A stretch of DNA of 64,000 nucleotides from Vigna angularis (GCF_016808095.1 NC_068977.1:11654479-11718478), one strand, 5' to 3'. Positions 1 to 11,776 are shown, counted from the stretch's first letter. Made by a program: numbers and translations. Notes: generated by a model not told the origin, from the letters alone.

Positions 1-490
1 AGTAGTTTGGAATCTTCAAACTGAATGTCGAAACCCAATCGATTAAAGGTCCATCTGAATCGATTTCGTGTTGAAGCATATTGTAGATTTTCCATTCTTT
101 CTCAGTCAGCCAACAATGTTCCTGCATAACCATTCAACTTCAACTAGATCAAGCATTTTAGTATTAATGCAGTACAGTAAACAATACAATTTATGTATGA
201 ATATGCAATGATGTGAATATAACAATAAAATCTGTCAAATTGCATACATACACATTTGTGTTAATTGATTAAAACTATCAGTTTTATACAATCAATTACA
301 GATATAATCATCCAAACACAAATTGATTTAAACTGAAATAGTCTTCCATTTCATTCATATAATAAGAATTTATTACAATTGAAAAAAAATGTGGCATATA
401 ATGCCGTCAACCGAAACAAAAGAAAATATCAAACCAAAACAGATACAGAACAGAGATATAAAATGAACTCCATAATAAAATTCTAAGGCC
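1..490 (-). other. Copia-element internal remnant, no ORF
   Basis: AT-rich sequence downstream (minus sense) of the 491-1613 ORF. It contains TCGATT-type motifs that recur in the copia LTRs of this window. I see no coding potential. It is probably the stretch between the extra ORF and a 3' LTR lying outside the window. The assignment is by position only. Confidence 0.35.
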
Positions 491-1613
491 CTATTCTGAT
501 TTAGACATTTCCATCAAATTCTCTTCATTGGATACGTCATCCTCATCTATTGATTCCTCTGTTGATGTGGAGCTATCCACATAATTCTTAATGATTTCAT
601 CCATTTTCTTCTCCATATGCATTATAGATTTCTTCATTTTACTAGTCTTCTTAGAAGTTTTCTCAAATATGTTTATCACAAATATCTCAAACTCAGATTT
701 GGGAGATAAGGAGATTGGTTCACTATCAGAATCAGATACCTCATCTTTGTCTTTGGTTTGAGTTTGTTCATCACTGAACACATCCCATGGTCGTCTTCTT
801 CAAACCAATACATGTTAATGTTGCCTTTCCAATTTCATTGGTTCTGTTATATATGACCTTGGTCTCACTAGTAAGAACTACTTGAATAAGTTTCAGAATT
901 TTACTAACGAACACACCATAGGGTAGGTTGAGACAGTCGTTTATACCTATATCAATCATATGTTTCTTGAATACAGGTACCCAATTTGTTGGTATTCTGA
1001 ATTGAATTGCATTCAACAAATACAGATCTTCTGATGTTAGCTTGTCATAGTGAAATCTTCCAGGTACCAGTACCCATTCTAGGATGTATGCAATCATCTT
1101 TTCTTCTTTATTCAATCCCCTATGCAGAAAACCTTTTTCTTTCTTGTATCTTCTAGGATACCTCATGCAATCCTTATACATTTGTCTTTTTTTAGTCCAC
1201 CTATTATGCAGAGAATTAGGTAAAGATGACATGCATCCTTCATCTTTGAGTCCAGCAACCCGAAGCCAAGTATCATTATTGATTATGATGTCCACACCTT
1301 TTACACGTGAATGAATATCACCGTTGATAACTTTGATATTTTTATAGAACACACTAACCAATTTTGGATAGCACTCATCCTTCATCTAAACAAATGTAGA
1401 GAGACCTTGATGAGCCATTTTTTCCGGGAATATAAATCCTTCATTTTTGAACATAGATAATTCAAGTTACTTGTAAGGGACAATTGTTTTGACATTTTTC
1501 CACCCCATGAAACTTTCTATAGCAGCATCGTAACTAATCCATCCTGTACGACTTGCATTTCTTTCAGATGCGGGTACCCTTCTAGTGCGTTTGGACAAAG
1601 AGAATGATGCCAT
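491..1613 (-). pseudogene. PF20167-like 'putative plant transposon protein' ORF, broken
   Basis: The reading frame opens at ATG 1613 (MASFSLSKRTRR...) and stays in one frame to 771, but carries two in-frame stops: TAA at 1467-1469 (codon 49) and TAG at 1386-1388 (codon 76). The middle section has the features I associate with the 'putative plant transposon protein' family (PF20167): a CYPKLVSVFY block, an RVKGVDIII block, and later an IPTNWVPVFKKHM stretch. An acidic Ser/Glu-rich tail (491-781) follows in a shifted, overlapping frame, so a frameshift near 775 is likely. Such ORFs sit between the coding region and 3' LTR of legume copia elements; their function is unknown. It lies directly behind the gag remnant at 2040-3501 with no pol between. 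Family identity is by recall of motifs, not by search. Confidence 0.6.
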
Positions 1614-2039
1614 TTTCACAAGACTCACCAGAAAAAACTTACGCAACTTTTAGGGCTTTTCTTAGAGCTATCAACGAAACACAATGATACACAACGATTT
1701 TCTAAACAATTACTTATGAGGGCACGAAGAAGAATCTCACAAAATCAACCCCATTTAAATTTTCAAAAAACATTCAAAGCCCATAACAGAGAGATTTAAT
1801 TGACTTTATTATTATTAGAATCGATTTTGTACATAATAAAGTTTCACTTAAAACAAAGAAACACACATACAGATCATAATCTATTAAAAGTCATACAACT
1901 AATTTTTTCAAACAAACAAGTCAACCATATAGGCATTCATCAATCATGCATATAATCAATCATTCATACATATATTTATGATGCATGAATGCATGAGAAA
2001 TAAGTTGTTCCAGTTACCACATTTAAACTTGTGATTTTT

Positions 2040-3501
2040 TCAATTGTAGTTCATCCTTGAGCACTGCACTACTTCATTCAGTCGCTCATTTTCCTGCAGA
2101 ACAATTAAACGATTTTGATGCAGGTACCCATACAATCTTGGGCCCTTTTTTGTTAGTTGTAAGGGGTTTTTCTTTAGGAATCCACTTATATTCTCTTTTA
2201 GGAATCCACTTATATTCTCCTTTAGGAATCCACTTATATTCTCCTTTAAGAACACCAATCTTTCTGTAGTAGCAATTTCTGACATTATGACCAATAGTAT
2301 TGCAATAGAAGCAAGCATTTGAGATAGGTTTACTTAGATCAATAAACTTCTTAGGGTTGATCCTATTACTCTTTTCTTTATAACCAATGCCTTGCCTATT
2401 AATTGCTCTACCTGAAGATCTTAACACAACATCTAGATTATCTTTTCCTTGAGTGATTTAGCTAGAGTACTTGTTAAGTAATCTATCCTTTCTAAGTGTA
2501 TTGGACAATTATCACATTTCCTTTCCACAATCTGTATTTCAAATTAACATTTGTTTTAGCATATTGTAATGCAACTTCTAATTCATTTTCTACCTTTTCA
2601 GTATCCCTTACAAGGTTATCAATTCTATATTCATAATATTTACTTTTAGAGGTTAATCGATTTACCTTACACTATAGTCGCATTGCATCTACATGTATTT
2701 CTTGAAATGCGTCTAGTAGCAAGTCATACTTGACTTCGATAGGCTCACTCTCAAAATCATCATCACTGTCTTCATCATAGTTGTAGAGCCTACCATGAAA
2801 CACAAATTTGACTCCTCTTCAATATTGCAATCATCGTCGCTTGAAGAATCACCCTCATTGTTCTCCTAGGCTATATAGGCTTTCCTTTGCTTGCTCTTTT
2901 TGCCCGGAGGGTACATGGTGTGAATCTTCTGCCTATTCTTCAAGTTTGAACAATTTCTATTCAAACTCTTCAGGATTTTTATGTTGATTTCTTCCTTGTC
3001 AAACACCTTGCCGAGAGCCATCAAGTGATTTACTATGTGTGTGAATATTTTCTGCACATGATAGATAGTCTCTCCAGCCTTCATGCTGAACAACTCGTAT
3101 TCCTGCACAAGAGAGTTCTTCCTAGCACGTTTTACCTCATCGGTTCCTTCATGTGTTACTTTAAGAACTTCCCACATCTCTTTTGCAGTCTTGCATTGGG
3201 AAATCCTGAAAAAACTCATCCATTGTTAGTGTAGAGGCAATTACATTTCTAGCTTTAATGTCGTATTGTGCTCTCCATTCTTATCTTGAGTCCACTCAGA
3301 AAAAAATTTTAAAACAGTTTTTCCATTGATAACATGAGTGGGTTCATATGGACCATTTAGTGTAGCATCTCATACACCTTTGTCCATGGATTCAAGAAAA
3401 ATTTGCATCCTAATTTTTCAAAATACATAGCTTTCACCAACAAATAGAGGTGGTCTATTTGTTGATGCACCTTCACCAAAAGTTTGAGAAATAAAAGTCA
3501 T
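2040..3501 (-). pseudogene. gag: Copia (SIRE/Maximus-like) gag pseudogene
   Basis: Minus-strand translation from ATG 3501 gives MTFISQTFGEGAS followed by a PPLFVGE stretch, the N-terminus of legume copia gag. Several former Trp codons now read as stops and there are frameshifts. The UBN2-type core is readable at 2866-3219 (FFRISQCKTAKEMWEVL, then a KRARKNSLVQEYE block). A CX2CX4HX4C zinc knuckle (CFYCNTIGHNVRNC) lies within 2086-2427, followed by a threefold repeat of the 7-residue unit GEYKWIP/REYKWIP. Gag would form the virus-like particle. No protease, integrase or reverse transcriptase follows; after about 2040 the sequence runs straight into the spacer before the PF20167-like ORF. The 5' LTR is at 3590-4905. 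Clearly non-functional. Confidence 0.8.
2181..2256 (-). repeat. Short tandem repeat inside gag (about 27-bp unit)
   Basis: A GGAATCCACTTATATTCTC-type unit is present three times in succession and encodes the repeated (K/R)GEYKWIPK peptide just after the zinc knuckle of the gag pseudogene. Confidence 0.7.
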
Positions 3502-3589
3502 TTTTCAAGATCGAATCGATTAGGCAAAAACCTTAATCAATTTCTTTTTCAAATATCTTATGAAAACCAGCTCTAGTCCTAATTTTTAA

Positions 3590-4905
3590 AAAAGAGGTGC
3601 TTAGTTTCTCACACCAAGAAGTGGTGAATTGGTGATGCGTAAAAATGTTTGCTTTCAGAATCTTTTTTGCAAAGTAGGATGTCTTGGGACTTTTCTTGAA
3701 ACGCAAGTAAATTTGTATGCAATGAAACAATACGCTTAATCAAATGAATGACATGTTAATCGACTATATGCAGAGATAGGGAAGAGAAAATTCAAACACT
3801 ACTTTTTATACTAGTTCAGCCAAGCCTACATCCAGTGTCCTTCTAATCAACCTGAGTTGAAAGCCAATGCACTATAAAGATTTGAGTTTTTACACCAAGG
3901 TTTTTACAGCGACCTCACGTCAAAATGTAAAACACCTCTCTAACCCACTAATCTAATATAGGCTATACAAAACAGACACGCAACAAGAAAAATCTTCTTC
4001 TACTGTCAACCCCTTTGAGACACCCTCAAAGTAAAGAACCTAGTTCTTCTTCCTGTATAGAGCAACTCTAAGCTATTGCCAAAGCTTTCCTGATCACGTA
4101 GAAAACACCTTTGTGTGCAGTAGGACAAGACGTTTCCAAAACAGATCAACCTTACTACGCAAGAAACCTTTAAGACTTCGATCACCACGGTCGTTCTTGG
4201 TTCTTGGAGCTTTTCTTTCTTATGTAAGATGTCACTGAGTTCACTGCAAGGATATGAAAGTGTTAAGATCAATTCTTCTTACAGAAATCAATTCATGCGT
4301 CAGTATATAGAATAACATAAAACAGACGTGTTTTAATCGATTTGACTATTAATGTAGTCGAATACATTTGACAGTTGTAACAGAATAATTGTAGTCAAAT
4401 GCATTAATTGAAAGTGCATTTAATGTAATCGATTCATAGTAAATGCTTGGTCAACATATTTAAAAATATGACCGTTGTGACAGTTATGTCAAGCATTTAA
4501 TCAGTTTTCAAATCAATAACTAACTTAGTCGAATACAAGTTGCATGCAATCGATTAAGTAAAAATACTAAGCACATTTTTGAAAACTTTTCTTCACAAAA
4601 TTCATCACAGCATATTTGGAAAGTATTTTTGCAAATATAAGAGTTTTAATCGATTTCATCAATAATGTAATCGACTTAAAAATGTTGTTCTGCCACACTT
4701 CAAAATTCAAACATAAGTGCTTGTGGTTTTTCATTTCCAAAACCTCAAGTTATGCATACATAGAAAGCATATAAGCGTGTAACATGTAACATAGTACAAC
4801 CACATAAGTTTTTATTAATTATGTGTTGTCATCATCTAAAACACAGATAACACTGAGATTATGGGTTTAACTAAACCTGTGCTCCCCCTATCAACAATCT
4901 CAACA
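3590..4905 (-). mobile_element. Copia LTR (5' LTR of the gag element)
   Basis: On the minus strand the LTR opens at 4905 with TGTTGAGATTGTTGATAGGG, matching the plus-strand LTR that opens at 7948. It ends near 3590 after the motif CAATTCACC...CTTCTTGGTGTGAG, shared with 10450-10510 and 11760-11830. A decayed tRNA-Met-type primer site (TTAGGACTAGAGCTGG for TTGGTATCAGAGCTTGG) lies at about 3567-3585, between LTR and gag. A tail reading TTTATACTAGTTC (minus-strand copies at 29200 and 48170) is typical of Maximus/SIRE LTRs. The exact 3' boundary is uncertain by about 20 bp. Confidence 0.7.
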
Positions 4906-5099
4906 ATAATTATTAGGTTTATTATTTAATGTTATTATTGATTAAGTGGACCATATGATTGGTACATTGTTATTTGAATGATTTGTGTGTAGTGTGTTGT
5001 TATTAATATGATGTATTGGATTCACGGTAGAAGAATGATTTAGGAGTGAATAGGTGTGGGCCAAATTCTAGAAATAAAGAGAGTTAAATTAAACTTTTG

Positions 5100-5390
5100 G
5101 GAGTTGTCATATGACTTTCCCAATGATTTCAGCTCGTTGAGGATCGTTTTGAATCTGTTCAACATGCTTTAAATTTTTTTCTTTTTCAAGCATTGAAAGG
5201 AGTTCGTAGTGTCTTGTAAACATGCTCAGCTATTTCCTTTTAACTTCACTTAACCTTCATGAGTGACAACCAAGGTGTCCTACATTTCTTTGGCTCCATG
5301 GTAAGTGTGAACCTTCATGTATTCTTCTTCAGAGATAGCGCACATCAAAGGTTCTTCTGCATGTTAGTCCACTTGGTTTTTGAGAGTTGT
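5100..5390 (-). pseudogene. gag: Second copia gag pseudogene, distal half (split by the gypsy insertion)
   Basis: Minus-strand translation, with frameshifts, gives fragments of a different legume copia gag: a KTKWTNMQKNL-like block, an EEYMKVHT-like block and a TLVVTHEG-like block. It continues the gag whose first half is at 13565-13785; the two halves are separated by the gypsy element 5391-13564. The target duplication GTTGT is present once at each side (5386-5390 and 13565-13569), which supports a single original gag. Confidence 0.65.
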
Positions 5391-6150
5391 TGATGGAAAC
5401 CCATCTAGGGAACTCAATTCAAAGGAGTACTAACTTAAGCAAACTTGTTGAACAAAGACTTTTAAAAGCTCTTTCTTAATTCTTTTTCTTTAAGTCTTAC
5501 AAGGATTCTCTTTAATATGTTTATATGTTGTTTTGTAGGGTGTAATAAGGGTAAGAAGTCATGGAACAACCAACAAAGGAGATTAATTAGCCAAGGAAAG
5601 CAAAGAAAAAGTTAGGAAGAAATGGGTGGAATTCCAGATTAGGAGTTTACCTTCCGAATTAGAGTTGTGAAGCAAAATGGCTTCCGGATTAGGATATGGC
5701 TCAGTTAAACCCCTCGCACGCCCAGCCTCTGCGTGACAACTTTATATTTGGTAAATGCGTGATCCAGCCACCTAGCCTCTTCAGCTCGACTTGTATTTCA
5801 ATTTAAAGGGAAATTTACTTAGAGAGAAGGCTCTTTTTCACCTATAAATAAGAGGGCCATTACCTTGTAAAATTCACATTTGAAGTATAATGAAATGTTG
5901 TTGAGTTTATTTCAAGCTTCTTATACTCTTGGGTTAGACCTTGTGTCACTATTCTCTCACTCTCCTCTAGCTTCCTTCCCTGATAGGAAGGCCTATCGAG
6001 GTTAGAGGCTTTATATACTCTCCACTTCTTCACTCAAACATTCATCAAACACCTTACATGCATCAACTTTCATTGCTTCATACCTCATTCTGTTGCTACT
6101 TTGCTTTGAGAGAAGTTGTCCTAGCATGAAGCCTGGATGTGCTTCCATCA
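5391..6150 (+). repeat. Left LTR of gypsy-like element
   Basis: 760 bp, TG...CA ends. A promoter-like CACCTATAAATAAGAGGG lies at about 5840, matched by CACTTATAAATAAGAGGG in the right LTR. The same family occurs as a solo LTR at 31876-32566. Confidence 0.85.
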
Positions 6151-6166
6151 TTTGGTATCAAGCAAC
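6151..6166 (+). other. Primer-binding-site-like motif
   Basis: TTTGGTATCAAGCAAC directly follows the left LTR. It shares the TGGTATCA core of tRNA-iMet primer sites but departs after that, so it is decayed or an alternative site. Confidence 0.5.
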
Positions 6167-7440
6167 GTCATCCACCTCTTCCATCAAGAGCTAAGCCACT
6201 CTTCAATTTAATTTCTTCCTTGTTGTGTTGTTCTTCATTCCACTTCACTATTGTTGATTTTCAGTTCTATTTGTGGTTTTAATTCGTGCTTCCAGTTGTA
6301 ATTTTAGTGTTTTCGTTGTGCTAGTATGTTTGTCTTACATTTTAAATGGTGAATTTCTTTTGCTTGAGTCAATTTCACATTTCAATTTGAATTTCAGTTT
6401 GTCATTGTCTTGTGCACCTTTGGTTGCAGTGTTTGTTTTTGTTCAATGAGTTTAATTTTTTCTATTGTGCTTATTTCGGTTTGTTTAAGTTGAAAGTGCT
6501 AGACAAGCCATATATCTACCAATAAAGGCAATGAGAACTTATTCTAGCCTTGGTGATACAAGCTGAAGCACTAGAAATCAATTCTGATTTCATTTCTATT
6601 TTCAAATCTGTTACAGGATTTTAATTCTGGTGTAAATTATGAATCTGTTTGTCAGTTGGATTTTAGTCTTGTTGAAGGTTACTAAAGGTGTAGCAAATCA
6701 TAATAAGCAATGAAATGCAATATGCATGGCTTGGTTGCTCAAAATCCTTAGCATATCACTGTTTGAGTTCTTATTTTTAGCTTTTCATTATGCTGCAATT
6801 TTGTGTTTGGTCCAATTCAAGTTTAGTCATGCTAAGATTTCCAATTCTAGCTTTGTTTAGTCCATTCATACTTCTTTGAGTAATTTTCACTATTGGTTAA
6901 GCTTTTTGATTCTTGGAAACCTAATTTTGGTGGTGTGATAGAATTTTTTTACTGCATAATTGGCCATAGCAAGGTGTGATTTCGGTTTATGTTGTTTCTA
7001 TGATGTTGGAAAGCTTGAACAAGTTTAGATTGATGTTTGAAAGTTGCTAGAATAGTTCCTTTAATCATATCCTGGCCTATGTGCAAATTTGCTTTCTAAA
7101 CCATCACTTTTTGGGTTAAAAATGGAAGTGAAGAAGTGATTTTGAGTTGCAAGCGATTTATAACTCATTTAAGAGTTTAGACAAATTTCAAATCATTAAA
7201 AAAAAGTTGCTTAAACAGTCAGTTGTGCTTTGGAATCACTTCCATACGAAATTGAGTGTTAAACCACCAAACCAGGGACATTTTTCTGGTGTAGAATAGT
7301 TATTCTAGCCATTATTTGGGTATTTCTTGTTCAAATGCATTTTTGGATTGTGGAAAAAGTTGGTTCAGTGTTTAGATTGAAAATAAATTATTAAAAGAAG
7401 TAGCATCAAGTGATATTAGAGCTTATAGAAGTGTATTCAA
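6167..7440 (+). other. Gypsy internal region without coding capacity
   Basis: About 1.3 kb of T-rich sequence after the primer site. I see no gag or pol homology and no ORF above background. It could be the long 5' leader of the gypsy element. Where the nested copia fragment begins (before 7948) is not resolved. Confidence 0.4.
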
Positions 7441-7947
7441 GTGTTAAAAAATTATAGAACCATGCAATCTAGTTTAGAGTCCTTAAAATTCCAAAAAACT
7501 CAAAATTTGAAACTCATTGGAGCATTTCATCAAACACTTTGGAAAAATATCAAACAGTTTGGGTCTGGACTTGGTTTAATCTGTGATTTCAATTTTCTTG
7601 CTTTCTTAATCCCTTCTAGCATCTTTCTTAGATTCATTTTGTGTGCCTACTATTGTTCAATACCTATTATTAATCAATGTTCCATTTCTGGACCTCCAAA
7701 GCGTCCATTTTCATTTTGTTTACTTCAGAATCCTAGTGTAGTGAAACATCTCTGTATGCTTGATGATTATCTGATGCATCTCTGTATGCTTCATTATCTG
7801 TATATCAATACCATTATGCTTACCCTTTTTGCTAATGCCCAAAGGGGGAGAATTATGTTGACTGGTAATTGATTGATAATATGTATTGAGTTGTGCAACA
7901 TGGTTGATTATTAATCATGGTTGTGCATCATCAAAAAAGGGAGAGAT
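7441..7947 (+). other. 3' internal end of a plus-strand copia element with polypurine tracts
   Basis: A 143-codon ORF (7441-7872) is not recognised. More informative are two purine tracts, CCCAAAGGGGGAGAAT at about 7838 and ATCAAAAAAGGGAGAGAT ending at 7947, directly abutting the LTR start TGTTGAG at 7948. A repeated polypurine signal before the 3' LTR is typical of SIRE/Maximus-type copia elements. This places the LTR at 7948 as a 3' LTR rather than a solo LTR. Confidence 0.55.
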
Positions 7948-8963
7948 TGTTGAGATTCTTGATAGGGGGAACACTAGTTTAGCTGAACCCACAATCTCAG
8001 TAATATCTGAGTTTTTGATGATGATAATCCATAATTAATAACACATGTGTATTGTTACATGTTTTATGCTTACATGTTATATGCGTATATGAGAACATGG
8101 TTGTGTTGTTGCTGCGTTGTTCATTGCATTTCACTTTGTTATATATTTGATTATATACATGAATTCATGACACATGTTTCTAGATAAGAGAAAACACAAG
8201 CGCTAATGTTGAATTTTAATTGTGTGGCAAAACAACAGTTTTAAGTTGATTTCATTATGGGGTGAGTCGATTAAAACTCGTGTGTTTGCACAAACCTTTT
8301 TCAAAGTGTGCTGAATTTTTTCAAAACTATGATTTACATGTTACATAGTCGATTATATGTGTGTTGCATTCGACTAAGTCTGTTACTATTTTGAAATTTT
8401 GTTAATGCTTAATATAACTATCTAACTGTCATATTTTTAAATATGTTGACCAAGCATTAAATGTCATTCAACTGCATTAATTGCGAATTCAATTAATTTC
8501 TTTGACTGCTACTAACTGCTATAACAGAATTGTTATATTCGACTGCATTAGTAGCTTAGTCGATTAAAATGCGTCAGAGATGTGTTATACTATAAATTGA
8601 CACGAATTTGATTTATGTAAGAACTTTTTGTGAATCTAATAGTTTTTGTGATACTTTTCAGAATGTGATATCTTGTAGAAAGAGGAAAAGAACTCCAAGA
8701 ATCAAGAAGTGACCGTGGTGATCATCTCCTTGTGATTTCTTTAAGAGCAAGTTTTTTGTGTATTCAAAGGGCTGATCAATTCTGCACATTTGGGTGTAGC
8801 TGCGAGATCAAAGTCTACAATCTTGTGAATATTGGATTGAGGTTCCCTGTTGTGACTACAGGAAGAAGAGCGTGCGGCGTTCTTGACTTTGAGAGGTGTC
8901 TCAAAGGGTTTAGACAGCAGGAGAAGGGATTCTTGTTGCTAGTCTAGTTATTGTACTACCTAT

Positions 8964-10124
8964 CACTAGTAAAAAAATAGCATTTAAACTCGCACAATAA
9001 GCCTCGGTTTAGGAGAAACCGAAGCCTATCAGAATACGGTGGCATTTTTGTAATTTTGTCGAACTTAAATGCCTCGGTTCAAAGGGAACCGAGGCATATC
9101 AGCTGTATTACCTCGGTTGCAATTTTAACCGTTGCCTAATACCCTGAAAAATTCAACAGCTTTTCAGATCCTGCCTACTGCCTCGGTTCTCTGTGGCGAA
9201 CCAAGACGTATAAGTTGAATGTAATTTCAAAAATGGCATTTTATATTTTTCTTTTATTTATTTCTGAGGTGTATAGGCATCTGTTGGTTTGTTAACTGAG
9301 GAATATAGGCATTTATTGCCTCGGGTAAGTGAAGAACTAAGGTAGTATAGTTTTTTATACTTCAGAACTCGTTAAAAATTTTAACCTACTGTTTAATCTT
9401 CTTCTTCCTCGCGCACCCAAGAAGTCTTCTTCTTCCTCGTGCAAACCTCCATTGCTCTGGTGCCATCCTCGTTGCTCGCTTTCTTCACACGTTGGAGCCT
9501 TTGGTTCTCTAGCTGCTGCTCCAAAGTGTCTCGTTGGGCTTGGTTGAGTTTCGCGAGATCGGAACGAAACTCTTTTCTCATGAAACGACGAGGACGCGGC
9601 GGCGACGACATGGTGGCGGCTAGGCGCTGGATCTCGTGATTTGGGGCTTGATTTCTAGTTTTGGTGATTTTTGTTTGTAGGTCGCGAATGGAGTTTCTGT
9701 GAAGACGAAGCTTTCAAAGGCACTGTCTCGCAATTTCCATGGTGGCACGATGGCTTCGCGTGATGAAGATGAGTTCTTGCGGTGGTTGTTGTAATTAGTT
9801 TCGCATATGGAGGAGATCGCGACGAGCTCGCGTGCTTGGAGGTTCGGAGATGATTTGGTGGAGGCGCGGAGAAAGAAAAAAACGCGGCTAGGGTTTTTGG
9901 AAAAATGGATATCCGATTTGGATCTAAAAAAATTAAAAAAAAATTAAAAACACTCTACTGCCTCGGTTGTCTATGAACCGAGGTAGAATCCGAAACCTTT
10001 TGCCTCGGTTCTGAACCGAGGCAAAAAGTCTACTCCTTTCTCCCTCGCATGTATATGCCTCGGTTGCAGAACCGGTGCCTATAAGCGAAAATATCCGCTG
10101 TTGTTTCCCTTAACTACACTAGTG
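8964..10124. mobile_element. Non-autonomous CACTA transposon
   Basis: Ends are CACTAGTAAAAAAATAGC on the left and, on the opposite strand, CACTAGTGTAGTTAAGGG on the right. It is flanked by the 3-bp duplication TAT (8961-8963, 10125-10127), as expected for CACTA/En-Spm elements. Both subterminal regions carry repeated GCCTCGGTT units, many paired with AACCGAGGC to make hairpins (for example at 9071-9096, 9961-9986 and 10002-10023). Such subterminal arrays are where CACTA transposases bind. No transposase is encoded; the interior has only a 72-codon minus-strand ORF. It lies in a copia LTR. Confidence 0.9.
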
Positions 10125-10618
10125 TATATTTGATTAGAGGGTTAGAGAGGTGTTTTATATTTTTGACGTGAGGTCTCTATAAAAGCCTTGTTGTAAAAAT
10201 CTTGATCATTATAGTGCATTTGCTTCCCGTGGTTGGAAGGACACTGGATGTAGGCAGGTTGGCCGAACTAGTATAAAAAGCAGTGTTTGAATTTTCTGAT
10301 CCCTACTCTTTTACCTTTAATCGACTTTACTCTGTACTTATTCGATTAAGTTTCCACTGCATTAGAAAGTCTTTTACCTTGCGTTTCAAGAAAGCTTTAA
10401 AGGCATCATCTTTTGCAAAAAATATTTTAAAAGACCTTGTTTTTACGTTTCACCAATTCACCCCTCCCACCAACCCCCCGCCCCCTCCTCACCCCCTCTT
10501 GGTGTGAGAAATTGAGCCATTCTATTTTAACACATGAGAAGAAAGTTTGTGCTTCCTTCAATTAAAAGAAACTTATAACTAATAAGAGATAGTCTTAAAG
10601 AAGGAAAATAGTTTTTTG
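9316..10618 (+). repeat. Tandem segmental duplication, copy A
   Basis: First copy of a direct duplication. It runs from inside the CACTA element, through its right end and the rest of the copia LTR, to about 80 bp beyond. It is nearly identical to copy B at an offset of 1303 bp. The junction between copies reads AAGGAAAATAGTTTTTTGTTGCCTCGGG. Confidence 0.85.
9393..9611 (-). CDS. Small ORF inside CACTA, unrecognised (72 aa)
   Basis: ATG at 9611 follows GCCGCCACC, a good plant start context. The product is Arg/Lys/Glu/Gln-rich with a probable helical segment (DLAKLNQAQRDTLEQQLENQ) and a basic to acidic tail ending in REEEED. It recurs almost unchanged at 10696-10914 because of the tandem duplication. 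I do not recognise the protein. Its GC content is higher than its surroundings, which would fit a host fragment captured by the transposon. It may not be translated. Confidence 0.3.
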   Translation of the reverse strand: MSSPPRPRRFMRKEFRSDLAKLNQAQRDTLEQQLENQRLQRVKKASNEDGTRAMEVCTRKKKTSWVREEEED

Positions 10619-10695
10619 TTGCCTCGGGTAAGTGAAGAACTAAGGTAGTATAGTTTTTTATACTTAAGAACTTGTTAAAAATTTTAACCTACTGT

Positions 10696-10914
10696 TTAAT
10701 CTTCTTCTTCCTCGCGCACCCAAGAAGTCTTCTTCTTCCTCGTGCAAGCCTCCATTGCTCTGGTGCCATCCTCGTTGCTCGCTTTCTTCACACGTTGGTG
10801 CCTTTGGTTCTCTAGCTGCTGCTCCAAAGTGTCTCGTTGGGCTTGGCTGAGTTTCGCGAGATCGGAAGGAAACTCTTTTCTCATGGAACGACGAGGACAC
10901 GGCGGCGACGACAT
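10696..10914 (-). CDS. Duplicate of the CACTA-internal small ORF (72 aa)
   Basis: Second copy of the ORF at 9393-9611, in tandem copy B, with a few amino-acid changes (for example R to P in the RKEF block and L to H in QRLQR) and no stop or frameshift. As the duplication is young, its open state is weak evidence of selection. Function unknown. Confidence 0.25.
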   Translation of the reverse strand: MSSPPCPRRSMRKEFPSDLAKLSQAQRDTLEQQLENQRHQRVKKASNEDGTRAMEACTRKKKTSWVREEEED

Positions 10915-11774
10915 GGTGGCTGTTAGGCGCTGGATCTCGTGATTTGGGGCTTGATTTCTAGTTTTGGTGATTTTTGTTTGTAGGTCGCGAATGGAGTTTC
11001 TGTGAAGACGAAGCTTTCAAAGGCACTGTCTCGCAATTTCCATGGTGGCACGATGGCTTCGCGTGATGAAGATGAGTTCTTGCGGTGGTTGTTGTAATTA
11101 GTTTCGCATATGGAGGAGATCGCGACGAGCTCGCGTGCTTGGAGGTTCGGAGATGATTTGGTGGAGGCGCGGAGAAAGAAAAAAACGCGGCTAGGGTTTT
11201 TGGAAAAATGGATATCCGATTTGGATCTAAAAAAATTAAAAAAAAATTAAAAACACTCTACTGCCTCGGTTGTCTGTGAACCGAGGTAGAATCTGAAACC
11301 TTTTGCCTCGGTTCTGAACCGAGGCAAAAGGTCTACTCCTTTCTCCCTCGCATGTATATGCCTCGGTTGTAGAACCGGTGCCTATAAGCGAAAATATCCG
11401 CTGTTGTTTCCCTTAACTACACTAGTGTAAATTTGATTAGAGGGTTAGAGAGGTGTTTTATATTTTTGACGTGAGGTCTCTATAAAAGCCTTGTTGTAAA
11501 AATCTTGATCATTATAGTGCATTTGCTTCCCGTGGTTGGAAGGACACTGGATGTAGGCAGGTTGGCCGAACTAGTATAAAAAGCAGTGTTTGAATTTTCT
11601 GATCCCTACTCTTTTACCTTTAATCGACTTTACTCTGTACTTATTCGATTAAGTTTCCACTGCATTAGAAAGTCTTTTACCTTGCGTTTCAAGAAAGCTT
11701 TAAAGGCATCATCTTTTGCAAAAAATATTTTAAAAGACCTTGTTTTTACGTTTCACCAATTCACCCCTCCCACC

Positions 11775-11776
<2 letters not shown>

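Larger units (their letters stand above)
7948..10532 (+). mobile_element. Copia 3' LTR, interrupted by a CACTA element
   Basis: Starts TGTTGAGATTCTTGATAGGG and is similar, in opposite orientation, to the LTR at 3590-4905. It ends near 10532 (...TTTTAACA) after the CACCAATTCACCCC...CTCTTGGTGTGAG motif. Without the 1161-bp CACTA insert and its 3-bp duplication it would be about 1.42 kb. The 5 bases on each side do not match, consistent with a truncated element rather than a clean solo LTR. Confidence 0.65.

Noticed and set aside
7948..10532. Plus-strand copia LTR as a clean solo LTR
   Set aside because: The flanking 5-mers do not match, and polypurine tracts directly precede it, so it is a 3' LTR of a truncated element.
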